The position numbers were made by a program, and so were the translations under genes. Positions 53,078 through 63,006 of a stretch of DNA of 64,000 nucleotides are shown here, in pieces (the stretch's first letter is position 1; every line of letters begins with the position of its first letter). The notes under the pieces were generated by a model. That model worked only from the letters and a program-made list of their open reading frames with translations. It did no database searches and was not told where the DNA came from. This DNA is from Halomonas sp. ALS9 (GTDB taxonomy: Bacteria > Pseudomonadota > Gammaproteobacteria > Pseudomonadales > Halomonadaceae). The stretch covers positions 1-64,000 of the forward strand of contig NZ_LXRG01000173.1 in NCBI RefSeq assembly GCF_001651035.1, in the 5' to 3' direction.

Positions 53078-53392
53078 ATGGCTAATAAGAGCCGTCGTGA
53101 CTTTATGCGCAACAGTATGTTGGGCCTTGCTGCCCTTCCACTGGGTGCTGGCATTCTTTCCAAGACTGCTTTCGCCCAAGAACTGCCGCGTCTTGATCCT
53201 TCCGCAACCAATGCCCAAGCGCTTAACTACGTAGAGGATGCCAGTGAAGCCAGCGATCACCCCGCTTACGAAGAGGGCGAACGCTGCGACAACTGCATGT
53301 TCTACAAAGCAGATAACGAGGGTTGTCAGCTATTCCCAGAGAACAGCGTAGCGCCTGCTGGATGGTGCCAGTCTTGGACCGCCCAAGCGTAA
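53078..53392 (+). CDS. High-potential iron-sulfur protein (HiPIP)
   Basis: A 104-residue protein with a Tat signal (SRRDFMRNSM, cut near TAFA) and a mature domain carrying four cysteines in CDNCMFY, GCQLF and GWCQSW, the HiPIP [4Fe-4S] pattern. HiPIP is a periplasmic electron carrier, often found in halophiles and phototrophs. AAGGAG lies six bases before the ATG. A strong terminator follows at 53424. Confidence 0.95.
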   Translation: MANKSRRDFMRNSMLGLAALPLGAGILSKTAFAQELPRLDPSATNAQALNYVEDASEASDHPAYEEGERCDNCMFYKADNEGCQLFPENSVAPAGWCQSWTAQA

Positions 53393-53423
53393 GCGTCTCA
53401 TGCTTAATAGCTGTATCAATACC

Positions 53424-53456
53424 ACTACCCCGCCATCTGAGCGGGGTAGTTTTTTA
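53424..53456 (+). terminator. Rho-independent terminator after HiPIP
   Basis: A perfect 10-bp stem ACTACCCCGC/GCGGGGTAGT with a seven-base loop, followed by a run of six or more T. It also separates this gene from the convergent spoVR. Confidence 0.92.
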
Positions 53457-53470
53457 ACACAAACGGATGA

Positions 53471-55039
53471 CTAAGATACCGCGCTTTCATCCTCTACCGG
53501 CCAGTGAAAACGCCGCGTTACCCGTCCCTCTTCCAAAGAGACAAGATGGACAGGAAATCCCCACAGCTGCTGTAAATGGCGAATCACCGGATAAACGCTG
53601 CGGCCTAATGGTCGGCGGCTATCTTGAACGTGGTGAAGCGTCAAAGATCGATCCCCACGAATAGCCGCTTCAACCACCTGTATATTAGGCTCCCGAACAG
53701 AGAGCGCGTACTGGGTGGCCAGCGCTTCACGTACCTGACGGTAGCCCTTTTCGTTATGAATCGCTGCGACTTCAAGGGTCTCTAGTTGATCGTCATCCAC
53801 GACCAAAAACAGCTTATGGTCGCGCATCACCTTCGGCGATAAAAACTGCTGAATAAACGACTCGTCCTTAAAATTGCGCATCGCAAACTCCAGGGTTTCC
53901 CGCCACGGGGCGCCCGCTATATCAGGAAACCACTCGCGATCCTCATCAGTGGGTGCTTCACAGATCCGCTTAATATCCATAAAGATTGCAAAGCCAAGCG
54001 CATAGGGGTTAATGCCACTGAAATGCGGATTATCAAACGCAGGCTGGTTGATAACCGCCGCGTGAGACTGCAAAAACTCCAGCATTAACCCCTCGTCGAC
54101 ATTGCCATCGTCATAGAGTCGGTTCATCAGCGTGTAGTGCCAGAAGCACGCCCAACCCTCGTTCATTACCTGGGTTTGCCGCTGAGGGTAAAAATACTGC
54201 GCCAACTTGCGCACAATACGCACGATTTCGCGCTGCCATGGCGCCAACAGCGGGGCGTTTTTTTCGATAAAGTAGAGCAAGTTCTCCTGCGGTTCTGGTG
54301 GGTAATGGCCACCGCTGTGTAGCCCCAGCGGGTCATCTTCTTCAGGCGATAAACTTCCCGGCAGCCGTTCGCCACCCTCAGCGTTATCGGGAATTGTTCG
54401 CCACAGCAGATTCACCTGGGTTTGCAGGTAGCTTTCACGTTCCTCCTGACGCTTCGCTTCCTCTTCGGCAGAGATTGGCGAGGGTCGTTTGTAACGGTCT
54501 ACCCCATAGTTTTGCAGCGCATGGCAAGCATCCAGTAGCTGCTCAACGGCCTGCACGCCATGGCGTTCTTCACACTTGGCGATATATTTGCGCGCAAAAA
54601 CTAAGTAATCAACAATTGAAGAAGCGTCGGTCCAAGTACGGAAGAGGTAGTTACCCTTAAAGAAAGAGTTGTGACCGTAGCAGGCGTGGGCCATCACCAG
54701 CACCTGCATCATCAGCGTGTTTTCCTCCATTAGATAGGCAATGCAGGGGTCGGAGTTGATCACCAGTTCATAGGCCAAGCCCATTTGACCGCGTTTATAC
54801 GCCTGTTCCACGGCCAGGAACTGCTTGCCGAATGACCAGTGGTGATAGCCCACCGGCATGCCCACACTGGCGTAGGCATCCATCATTTGCTCGGTAGTGA
54901 TCACTTCTATCTGATTGGGATAGGTATCCAGCCGATACTCGTCGGCGAGTCTAGCCAACTCCGCATCAAAACGCTCCAGGACACTGAAGTTCCAATCAGA
55001 GCCGGTCGCAATCGGCTTACGCTTGCGGGTCGCACTCAT
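53471..55039 (-). CDS. ycgB: SpoVR family protein (YcgB-like)
   Basis: A 522-residue soluble protein of the SpoVR/YcgB family, with WSFGKQFLAVEQAYKRGQMG, ACYGHNSFFKGNYLF, NEGWACFWHYTLMNRLYDDG and NPYALGFAIFMDIKRI. The biochemical role is unknown. It is the third gene of prkA-yeaH-spoVR, an arrangement widespread in proteobacteria and linked to nutrient stress and stationary phase. Confidence 0.93.
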   Translation of the reverse strand: MSATRKRKPIATGSDWNFSVLERFDAELARLADEYRLDTYPNQIEVITTEQMMDAYASVGMPVGYHHWSFGKQFLAVEQAYKRGQMGLAYELVINSDPCIAYLMEENTLMMQVLVMAHACYGHNSFFKGNYLFRTWTDASSIVDYLVFARKYIAKCEERHGVQAVEQLLDACHALQNYGVDRYKRPSPISAEEEAKRQEERESYLQTQVNLLWRTIPDNAEGGERLPGSLSPEEDDPLGLHSGGHYPPEPQENLLYFIEKNAPLLAPWQREIVRIVRKLAQYFYPQRQTQVMNEGWACFWHYTLMNRLYDDGNVDEGLMLEFLQSHAAVINQPAFDNPHFSGINPYALGFAIFMDIKRICEAPTDEDREWFPDIAGAPWRETLEFAMRNFKDESFIQQFLSPKVMRDHKLFLVVDDDQLETLEVAAIHNEKGYRQVREALATQYALSVREPNIQVVEAAIRGDRSLTLHHVQDSRRPLGRSVYPVIRHLQQLWGFPVHLVSLEEGRVTRRFHWPVEDESAVS

Positions 55040-55092
55040 AGCCTACTCCTCTACTAACCTATACGCGGTCACTAACCTGTTATACAAGGTCA

Positions 55093-56379
55093 CTAGGACT
55101 GGCTTAAGCGACGCTTAAACAGTTCACGAAAGACCGGATAAATATCACCCGCCTCCACAATTTGGCGCATGGCAAAGCGTTCAGGGAACTCTTTCACCAC
55201 ACTTTCGTACTCATGCCACAGTGACTGATGGTCGTGGGGCGTAATCTCTACGTAGGCGTAGTACTGCAACTGCGGCATTAGCTGTTTGACCAGTAAATCA
55301 CGGCAGATATTCGAGTCATCGTCCCAGTTATCACCATCGGAAGCCTGGGCCACATACAGATTCCATTGGCCAACCGGGTAGCGCTTTTCGATGATTTTAT
55401 TGACTAGGTTCAGGGCACTGGAAACAATCGTGCCGCCGGTTTCCCGGGAGTAGAAAAACTCCTCTTCACTGACTTCCCGAGCGGCGGTGTGGTGACGCAC
55501 AAACACCAGCTCAACTTTCTCGTAGTGCTTCTCCAAGAACAGATAGAGCAGTAGGAAAAACCGCTTAGCAATATCCTTGTGGTTTTGGGTCATCGAGCCG
55601 GAAACGTCCATGACACAAAACATCACCGCTTGATTGGAGGGCTGCGGCTGTGCACTTAGCTGGTGATAGCGCAGGTCGTAAGTGTCAATGAAAGGTACGC
55701 CCGCGATACGCTTTTCCAGGCGCTCAATTTCGGCTTTGAGTTCGGCAATGCGAGCAGGGTTGCGCAGCACCGTGTCTTTGCGTTCTTCGGCCTCCAGGGC
55801 ATCAATCGCTTCTTTTAGCGCTCGTTTGATTGGCGCACGCATGGCAATACGCCGGGCGTAGGCTTCGCGCATCGAACGGGTAATGCTAATCCGCGACGGC
55901 ACACCGTCCCGGGAGAGCCCTGCCCGCACCATTTTGACCTCTTCCAGCGATTTCAGCGGCTTACGCTGCAGATGCGGCAGCTCCAAGCCATCAAACACAA
56001 ACTCCAAGAACTCCTCGCGGCTCAGTGTAAAGGCGAACTCGTCGACGCCCTCCCCCTGATTGGAAGCGCCACCTTCGCCTGTGCCACTGCCGCCCCCCTG
56101 CCCACTGGGGCGGCGGATTTTGTCACCGGCGACAAACTCTTTATTGCCGGGGGAAACGATATTACGCGCCCCGCCCGGCCCATGCTGGAAGACCGGCTCA
56201 GAGATATCCTTAGCCGGTATCGAGATTTTCTCGCCGCGCTCCATATCGGTAATCGAGCGGCGGTTAACGGCCTCTTCAACCGAGCGCTTGATATGCTTTC
56301 GATAACGTTCTAAAAAGCGCTGCCGATTTACCGCGCTCTTATGTTTAGCGTTAGGCCTGCGATCAATAAAGTAGGTCAT
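55093..56379 (-). CDS. yeaH: YeaH/YhbH family protein (von Willebrand A-like)
   Basis: A 428-residue protein with an N-terminal Arg/Lys-rich half, a Gly-rich linker ([19 protein letters not shown]) and a C-terminal vWA-like domain whose MIDAS motif is MDVSGSMTQ, followed by [13 protein letters not shown]. It is the partner of the PrkA kinase in E. coli (YeaG/YeaH). AAGGAGG lies before the ATG. It follows prkA after 35 bases. Confidence 0.94.
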   Translation of the reverse strand: MTYFIDRRPNAKHKSAVNRQRFLERYRKHIKRSVEEAVNRRSITDMERGEKISIPAKDISEPVFQHGPGGARNIVSPGNKEFVAGDKIRRPSGQGGGSGTGEGGASNQGEGVDEFAFTLSREEFLEFVFDGLELPHLQRKPLKSLEEVKMVRAGLSRDGVPSRISITRSMREAYARRIAMRAPIKRALKEAIDALEAEERKDTVLRNPARIAELKAEIERLEKRIAGVPFIDTYDLRYHQLSAQPQPSNQAVMFCVMDVSGSMTQNHKDIAKRFFLLLYLFLEKHYEKVELVFVRHHTAAREVSEEEFFYSRETGGTIVSSALNLVNKIIEKRYPVGQWNLYVAQASDGDNWDDDSNICRDLLVKQLMPQLQYYAYVEITPHDHQSLWHEYESVVKEFPERFAMRQIVEAGDIYPVFRELFKRRLSQS

Positions 56380-56414
56380 ACGACCTCCTTAGCTCTTGTC
56401 TTAAACGCGGGCCG

Positions 56415-58337
56415 CTACTGAGACTTGCGCACGCGCAGGTACCATTCAGAAAGTAGCCGAACCTGCTTCTCGGTGTAGCCACGATCGACCATCCGCGCCA
56501 CAAAGTCTTCGTGCTTTTTCTGATCTGACCGGGAAGCTTTGGCATTGAACGAAATCACCGGCAACAGCTCTTCGGTATTGGCGAACATCTTGTGCTCGAT
56601 AACGCCTTTGAGCTTTTCATAGGACTGCCAGCTCGGGTTCATACCGTTGTTTTGCGCCCGTGCCCGCAACACAAAGTTGACCACTTCGTGGCGGAAATCT
56701 TTCGGGTTTGAAATACCCGCAGGTTTTTCGATTTTCTCCAGTTCTTCGTTGAGTGACTGACGGTTTAGCAGCTCGCCAGTTTCGTGATCACGGTACTCCT
56801 GATCCTGAATCCAGAAATCCGCATAAGTCACATAGCGGTCAAAGATGTTTTGGCCGTATTCGCTGTAGGATTCGAGATAAGCGGTCTGGATCTCCTTACC
56901 AATAAAGTCGACATAGCGGGGCGCCATATACTCTTTGATAAAGCCCAAGTAGCGCTCAAACACTTCCGACGGCAGCTGTTCGCGCTCCAATGCTTGCTCC
57001 AACACATACAACAGGTGAACCGGGTTAGCGGCCACCTCGGTGCTGTCGAAGTTGAAGACCTTGGAAAGAATTTTGAACGCAAAGCGGGTAGAGAGTCCCT
57101 GCATCCCCTCGTCTACACCTGCCGCATCGCGATACTCCTGAATCGACTTAGCGCGTGGGTCGGTGTCCTTCAGGTTTTCACCGTCGTAGACGCGCATTTT
57201 CGAGTAGATATTCGAGTTTTCCGGCGCTTTTAGCCGTGATAGCACTGAGAACTGGGCCAGCATACGCAGCGTATCCGGTGCGCAGGGCGCGGCGTTTAGC
57301 GAAGAGTCTTCAAGTAGCTTTTGATAGATATTGATCTCTTCGGTGACTCGCAGACAATAAGGCACTTTGACGATATACACTCGGTCAAGGAACGCTTCAT
57401 TATTGCGGTTATTGCGAAACGCCTGCCATTCTGACTCATTGGAGTGGGCCAGAATCACGCCATCAAAGGGAATCGCCCCCATGCCTTCGGTGGGGTTGTA
57501 GTTGCCCTCTTGCGTGGCGGTTAACAGCGGGTGCAGCACCTTGATCGGTGCCTTAAACATCTCCACAAACTCCATCAGCCCCTGGTTGGCACGGCATAAG
57601 CCGCCGGAGAAGCTGTAGGCATCCGGGTCGTCCTGAGAGTAGAGCTCTAACTGGCGAATATCGACCTTACCCACCAGCGACGAGATATCCTGGTTGTTCT
57701 CATCCCCCGGCTCGGTTTTGGAAATAGCGATCTGGTTAAGCCGTGAAGGGTACAAACGCACCACCCGAAATTGGGAGATATCGCCGCCGTACTCTTTCAG
57801 CCGTTTTGCTGCCCAGGGCGACATCACGCTGCGCAGATAACGCTGAGGAATGCCGTACTCTTTCTCCAGCAGTTCAACATCCTCTTCGGGAGAGAACAGG
57901 CCCAGCGGCGACTCGTAAACCGGCGACCCCTTAATGGCATAAAACGGGATGCGCTCCATCAACAGCTTAAGACGCTCCGCCAGCGACGATTTACCGCCAC
58001 CCACAGGGCCAAGCAAATAGAGAATCTGCTTGCGTTCTTCCAGCCCTTGAGCCGCATGACGGAAGTAGGACACGATCTGCTCAATGGCCTCTTCCATGCC
58101 ATGAAACTCGGCAAAGGCAGGGTAGCGGCGAATCACTTTATTAGAAAAAATACGTGATAGACGCGGGTCTTTCGCCGTGTCGATCACTTCAGGCTCGCCT
58201 ATAGCTTCCAGCATACGCTCGGAGGCGCTGGCATAAACCTTAGGGTCACGGCGACATAACGCCAAGTACTCCTCAAGGCTCATATCCTCTTGCTGGACGC
58301 GGGAAAAACGGTCTTGAACGTGATCAAAGATGCTCAT
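56415..58337 (-). CDS. yeaG: PrkA-family serine protein kinase (YeaG)
   Basis: A 640-residue protein. It has an AAA-like N-terminal domain with Walker A LLGPVGGGKSSLAERL and the segment FDGVILAHSNESEW, and a C-terminal PrkA domain (VNFVLRARAQNNGMNPSWQS). Length matches E. coli YeaG (644). In E. coli the kinase is induced by nitrogen starvation and acid stress together with yeaH. It is the first gene of the operon; the 292-base gap upstream should hold its promoter. Confidence 0.95.
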   Translation of the reverse strand: MSIFDHVQDRFSRVQQEDMSLEEYLALCRRDPKVYASASERMLEAIGEPEVIDTAKDPRLSRIFSNKVIRRYPAFAEFHGMEEAIEQIVSYFRHAAQGLEERKQILYLLGPVGGGKSSLAERLKLLMERIPFYAIKGSPVYESPLGLFSPEEDVELLEKEYGIPQRYLRSVMSPWAAKRLKEYGGDISQFRVVRLYPSRLNQIAISKTEPGDENNQDISSLVGKVDIRQLELYSQDDPDAYSFSGGLCRANQGLMEFVEMFKAPIKVLHPLLTATQEGNYNPTEGMGAIPFDGVILAHSNESEWQAFRNNRNNEAFLDRVYIVKVPYCLRVTEEINIYQKLLEDSSLNAAPCAPDTLRMLAQFSVLSRLKAPENSNIYSKMRVYDGENLKDTDPRAKSIQEYRDAAGVDEGMQGLSTRFAFKILSKVFNFDSTEVAANPVHLLYVLEQALEREQLPSEVFERYLGFIKEYMAPRYVDFIGKEIQTAYLESYSEYGQNIFDRYVTYADFWIQDQEYRDHETGELLNRQSLNEELEKIEKPAGISNPKDFRHEVVNFVLRARAQNNGMNPSWQSYEKLKGVIEHKMFANTEELLPVISFNAKASRSDQKKHEDFVARMVDRGYTEKQVRLLSEWYLRVRKSQ

Positions 58338-58549
58338 GGAACTCTCCTGTGGCCCATCCCCAGGCAGTCACCGTAAACCAAGTGTCTTGCAACGGTGTGC
58401 CAAACGAGGTGTCGCTTTTTTAGCGTAGTCAGCATTAGCAAAAAGTGATGACTAAAACCTTCAACGCTGCAGCGATACAGATAAGAGAATTATTCAGACG
58501 AATAGTTGCGTTAGTCCAAGCATCACCAATAAACGCAAGGCACTAAACA

Positions 58550-58582
58550 AGCGACGCCGCTGCAATAGGCAGCGGCGTCGCT
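58550..58582 (-). terminator. Terminator hairpin after ltaE
   Basis: A perfect 14-bp stem AGCGACGCCGCTGC/GCAGCGGCGTCGCT with an AATAG loop, 48 bases after the ltaE stop. The T-run on the minus strand is short (TTGTTTAG). Confidence 0.75.
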
Positions 58583-58629
58583 AGGCCGTAGGCGGCAAAC
58601 CGTGGCGAAAAAGCGGCTATCAGCCGAGG

Positions 58630-59676
58630 TTAATCCGCGAGTACTGAGCGAATATCGGCCAGTAGCTCATCTAGCAGTTCAACGGTAGTGTTCCAAGCAC
58701 ATACAAAACGGGCACCGCCTGCGCCAATAAAGGTATAGAAGGTCCACCCTTTGGCTTTCAACGCTTCAATAGCCGGTGGCGGCAATTCAACGAACACGCT
58801 ATTGGCTTGGGTAGGGAACATAAGCGATACGCCAGGTAGCGCTTGCAGGCCTTCCGAGAGGTAGCGGGCCATCGCGTTGGCATGCTGTGCGTTGGTTAAC
58901 CAGGCACCGCTCTCTAATAGGCCTAACCACGGCGCGGATACAAAGCGCATTTTAGAGGCGAGCTGCCCTGCCTGCTTGCAACGGTAGGAGAAATCTTCTG
59001 CAAGCTCTCGGTTAAAAAACAGAATCGCTTCACCAAACGCTAAACCGTTTTTGGTTCCCGAAAAACACAGTGCGTCCACGCCTACCTGCCAGGTCAGCTC
59101 GGCCGGTGACATGTCTAAACTGGCACAGGCGTTGGCAAAGCGAGCCCCGTCCATGTGCAGGCGCAGGTCATGTTTATCGGCAATGGCGCGAATCGCCATG
59201 AGCTCTTCACGGGAGTAGAGCGTGCCCACTTCGGTGGCTTGCGTGAGCGATACCACTTTGGGCTTGGGGTAGTGGATATCGCTGCGCTTGGTAACCAGCG
59301 CCTCAATGCCTTCCGGCGTCAGCTTGCCATTGGCACCCGGTGAGGTGAGCAGCTTAGCACCGTTTGAGAAGAACTCAGGACCACCGCACTCGTCGGTTTC
59401 GATATGCGCCAGCTCGTGGCAAATAACGCTGTGGTAGCTGCGTCCCATTGCAGAGAGCGCCAGTGAGTTGGCGGCGGTGCCGTTGAAAACGAAGAAGACA
59501 TCGCAGTCGTAGTCAAACATCTCGCGAAAGCGATCCGCAGCGCGGGCTGTCCAGAGATCGTTACCGTAAGCCAAATCATCGCAACGGTTGGCTTCTAACA
59601 GATATTCCATCGCCTCCGGGCAGATACCGGAGGTGTTATCACTGGCTAAAAAACGCGGGCTACACTCCGAGGTCAT
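58630..59676 (-). CDS. ltaE: Low-specificity L-threonine aldolase
   Basis: A 348-residue PLP enzyme with FLASDNTSGICPEAMEYLLE, FVFNGTAANSLALSAMGRSY, LHMDGARFANACASLDMSP and CFSGTKNGLAFGEAILFF, whose Lys forms the Schiff base. It cleaves L-threonine and L-allo-threonine to glycine and acetaldehyde. The ATG at 59676 follows AAGGA; a longer frame from 59724 lacks support. Confidence 0.93.
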   Translation of the reverse strand: MTSECSPRFLASDNTSGICPEAMEYLLEANRCDDLAYGNDLWTARAADRFREMFDYDCDVFFVFNGTAANSLALSAMGRSYHSVICHELAHIETDECGGPEFFSNGAKLLTSPGANGKLTPEGIEALVTKRSDIHYPKPKVVSLTQATEVGTLYSREELMAIRAIADKHDLRLHMDGARFANACASLDMSPAELTWQVGVDALCFSGTKNGLAFGEAILFFNRELAEDFSYRCKQAGQLASKMRFVSAPWLGLLESGAWLTNAQHANAMARYLSEGLQALPGVSLMFPTQANSVFVELPPPAIEALKAKGWTFYTFIGAGGARFVCAWNTTVELLDELLADIRSVLAD

Positions 59677-59846
59677 TACGACAGTCCTTTTTCTGGCGAT
59701 CGAACAGCGCGAGCTGGGTGCCACTCGCGCCTTAAGTATCTAACTATGCTTAATAGATAGATTAGTCATTTAGTCTATCGCCATTTATGGCCTAACGTCA
59801 CCTGCGCTTTTAAGCACTTTCTTATCAAGCCACCGTTATGCTTTTT

Positions 59847-61868
59847 TTACAATCTCGCCGCCAATCGAGTGCCCTGCTCAATCGCGCGCTTGGCATCCAA
59901 TTCGCTGGCTTCATCCGCGCCACCAATAATATGTACCGCCGTTCCCGCACGCTCTAACGGCGCCAACAAATCACGTACCGACTCCTGCCCGGCGCAGACG
60001 ACAATGCTATCAACGGCAAGTACTTGTTCGACGCCTTCGCGGCGAATATGCAACCCTTCGTCGTCGATTTTAAGATATTCGCAGCCGGTAAGGGTTTTCA
60101 CTCCGCGCTGCTTAAGCGATGCCCGGTGTACCCAACCGGTTGTTTTACCCAGATACTTGCCCGGCTTGGAGGTTTTACGCTGGAGCATAACAATCTCGCG
60201 GGGAACCGCTGGCGGCGTCGGCGCTTTTAGGCCGCCCCGTTCGCCTACTGCCAAATCAACCCCCCACTCGTTGCACCAATCGGCGATGTCCAATGCCGGA
60301 TGTCCTTGGTGGGCCAGCAATTCAGACACATCAAAGCCAATGCCTCCCGCACCGATCACCGCTACTTTACGGCCAACCCGCTCAGGGGATTCAATCGCTT
60401 CGGCGTAGCTCAGCACCTTGTTATGATCATGACCGGGCAGGCTTAGCTCCCGGGGGTGAACGCCGGTGGCCATGACCACCTCATCGAAGTCAGCAAGCGC
60501 TTCTGCAGTGGCGGTGGTTTTCAAGCGCACCTCTACCGCATACTTCTCCAACATCACCCGGTAGTAGCGTAGGGTTTCGTTAAACTCTTCTTTACCAGGA
60601 ATCTTACGCGCATAGTTAAACTGCCCACCCAACTCGCGGCGCCGCTCAAACAGCACCACCTTGTGCCCACGGCTGGCTGCCGTCACTGCAGTGGCTAGCC
60701 CAGCAGGGCCGCCGCCCACCACGGCCACCCGCTTGGGCGTTTGCGCGGGTTCTACGACTAACTCAGTTTCGTGGCAGGCGCGGGGATTAACCAAACAGGA
60801 GGTTAACTTCCCAGCGAAGGTGTGATCCAGGCAGGCCTGGTTACAGGCGATGCAGGTGTTGATCTCGTCTGCCAGCCCCTCCTTGGCTTTGCGCACCCAG
60901 GCGGAGTCGGCTAGGAAAGGTCGCGCCATGGAGACCATATCGGCGTGGCCTGCTGCCAGCACGCGCTCGGCCACCTCGGGCATATTGATGCGGTTGGTGG
61001 TGATCAGCGGAATCGATAGCGCCGATTTGATGCGTTTAGTGACTTCAGTAAAGGCAGCGCGGGGCACGCTGGTCACAATCGTGGGCACCCGCGCTTCGTG
61101 CCAGCCGATGCCGGTGTTGATCACATTCGCCCCGGCGGCTTCGATCGCTTGGCCCAGCGTAACGACCTCTTCCCAGGTGCTGCCGTCTTCGACCAAATCA
61201 ATCATCGAAAGGCGGAAGATAATCACAAAACGCTCCCCCACCGCCGCGCGAACTCGACGCACAATCTCGACCGCAAAGCGCATGCGGTTCTCGAACGCCC
61301 CGCCCCACTCATCGTCACGCTGGTTGGTACGCTGGCAGATAAACTGATTGATTAGGTAACCTTCTGACCCCATGATTTCAACGCCATCGTAACCCGCCTG
61401 TTGAGCAAGCTTGGCACAGCGCACATAGTCGGCAATTTGCTGATCGACTTCATCGCTACTCAGCGCCCGAGGCATAAAGGGGTTGATGGGCGCTTGAATG
61501 GCCGAAGGAGCGACCAAGTCCGGCGAATAAGCGTAACGCCCGGCGTGGAGAATCTGCATGCACAGATGACCGCCCTCCGCATGCACCGCATCAACGACTC
61601 CTCGGTGCTCTGGCAACTGCGCTTCATCAACCAGCGCGTTGGCTCCCTGGAACACCGCACCCTCTGGATTAGGCGCGATCCCACCGGTGACGATCAGGCT
61701 AACCCCTTCCCGCGCCCGCTCAGCATAAAAAGCGGCCAAACGTTCAAAGCCATTGGGTGCTTCTTCCAAATTGGTGTGCATTGAGCCCATTAAAATGCGG
61801 TTGGGCAGCGTTAAATGACCAATAGTCAGCGGGCGGAACAGATGCGGATAGGCGGGCGCACGGGTCAT
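59847..61868 (-). CDS. fadH: NADPH-dependent 2,4-dienoyl-CoA reductase
   Basis: A 673-residue three-domain flavoenzyme. An N-terminal old-yellow-enzyme barrel starts FRPLTIGHLTLPNRILMGSM and has GYDGVEIMGSEGYLINQF. The 4Fe-4S motif CIACNQACLDH with a later Cys follows at about residues 335-355. Two Rossmann parts (VAVVGGGPAGLATAVTAASR and VAVIGAGGIGFDVSELLA) bind FAD and NADPH. It reduces 2,4-dienoyl-CoA during degradation of unsaturated fatty acids. AAGGAG precedes the ATG at 61868. Confidence 0.95.
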   Translation of the reverse strand: MTRAPAYPHLFRPLTIGHLTLPNRILMGSMHTNLEEAPNGFERLAAFYAERAREGVSLIVTGGIAPNPEGAVFQGANALVDEAQLPEHRGVVDAVHAEGGHLCMQILHAGRYAYSPDLVAPSAIQAPINPFMPRALSSDEVDQQIADYVRCAKLAQQAGYDGVEIMGSEGYLINQFICQRTNQRDDEWGGAFENRMRFAVEIVRRVRAAVGERFVIIFRLSMIDLVEDGSTWEEVVTLGQAIEAAGANVINTGIGWHEARVPTIVTSVPRAAFTEVTKRIKSALSIPLITTNRINMPEVAERVLAAGHADMVSMARPFLADSAWVRKAKEGLADEINTCIACNQACLDHTFAGKLTSCLVNPRACHETELVVEPAQTPKRVAVVGGGPAGLATAVTAASRGHKVVLFERRRELGGQFNYARKIPGKEEFNETLRYYRVMLEKYAVEVRLKTTATAEALADFDEVVMATGVHPRELSLPGHDHNKVLSYAEAIESPERVGRKVAVIGAGGIGFDVSELLAHQGHPALDIADWCNEWGVDLAVGERGGLKAPTPPAVPREIVMLQRKTSKPGKYLGKTTGWVHRASLKQRGVKTLTGCEYLKIDDEGLHIRREGVEQVLAVDSIVVCAGQESVRDLLAPLERAGTAVHIIGGADEASELDAKRAIEQGTRLAARL

Positions 61869-62049
61869 CACGGGTCTCCTTGATATTATTAGTTGCACGG
61901 TTAAAGCATATTCAAACAAGCGTATGACATACTCGCCGCAACGTACAGACCTTTACCTACCTGAATATTGCCAGATTTGCCGAGCTACCCTCTTGCCCAG
62001 CGTGCGAATCCACGTCACATTACCTGGCTAACGATAAGGAACCGTTGCT

Positions 62050-62964
62050 ATGCCCTTGATGTATTTTCTGCCACCGCTCGCCACCGTGCTTATCTGGTCA
62101 GGCAATATGACCATTAACCAGCTTAGCGTAGGTGCCATCGCGCCCAGCAGCATCGCTTTTTTACGCTGGCTGCTCGCCCTGGCGGTGATGACCCCCTTTG
62201 TGTTGCCCGCAGCGTTACGCTACCGCGACGAAATCCGCCGCCAGTGGCCTAAACTAGCGCTGCTGGGGCTACTCGGCATGGGGCTATGGCAAGGGCTGGC
62301 CTATGTAGCGGCAGAAACCACGACCGCCACCAACATGGGCATTCTCGCCGCCATGGTGCCGCTGCTAACCGTATTGCTTAGCGCGCTGATTCTACGCGAG
62401 CCGCCGACCCTGGGCGGTATCGTGGGCGGCGTGCTGGCCTTTGTGGGGGTTACCGTTCTACTCGGGCGTGGCAACCCTCTCTCGCTGCTGCAGTTACAGG
62501 TGGCCCTCGGTGATGCACTGATGGTAGTGGCAGCTACCTGCTACGCACTCTATGGCGTAATGCTCAAACGCTGGTCGATGAATTTACCGCCCTGGGTGAT
62601 GCTTTACGCCCAAGTCTGTTTTGCAGTGCTGTTCTTATTACCACCTTATTTGATGGGGCCAATGACGCCTATCGATGGCCATAATATCGGGCTGATTGTC
62701 TACGCAGGTATTCCTGCCTCGATCATTACCACCTTTTTATGGATGCGTGCGGTGCGCCAGATCGGCGCCAACCAATCAAGTATTTTCATCAACTTAATGC
62801 CGCTATTTAGCGCACTGATTGCGATGGCCTTCTTGGGTGAACAAGTGGCGGGGTTCCACTTTGCTGGCGGGCTGCTGATTCTGGCAGGGGTCATCATGGC
62901 GCAAACGCTGACACGCCCGTTAACACGGAGTTTAACCTCTGATAAACCGAGCAGCGCCCGATAA
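62050..62964 (+). CDS. EamA/DMT-family transporter
   Basis: A 304-residue inner membrane protein with ten helices in two EamA repeats: LIWSGNMTINQLSVGAIAPS, TTTATNMGILAAMVPLLTVL, YALYGVMLKRWSMNLPPWVM and SSIFINLMPLFSALIAMAFL. The substrate is unknown. It is monocistronic by spacing and transcribed toward the GNAT-nitrilase gene 42 bases later, so the two may be cotranscribed. Confidence 0.88.
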   Translation: MPLMYFLPPLATVLIWSGNMTINQLSVGAIAPSSIAFLRWLLALAVMTPFVLPAALRYRDEIRRQWPKLALLGLLGMGLWQGLAYVAAETTTATNMGILAAMVPLLTVLLSALILREPPTLGGIVGGVLAFVGVTVLLGRGNPLSLLQLQVALGDALMVVAATCYALYGVMLKRWSMNLPPWVMLYAQVCFAVLFLLPPYLMGPMTPIDGHNIGLIVYAGIPASIITTFLWMRAVRQIGANQSSIFINLMPLFSALIAMAFLGEQVAGFHFAGGLLILAGVIMAQTLTRPLTRSLTSDKPSSAR

Positions 62965-63006
62965 TGCTAGAATGGCGGTCGATTTCTAACGCTGGGAAGC
63001 CCTGAT

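Noticed and set aside
52787-53260. 157-codon minus-strand frame across the HiPIP promoter
   Set aside because: It runs antisense into the HiPIP gene and has no similarity or ribosome site.
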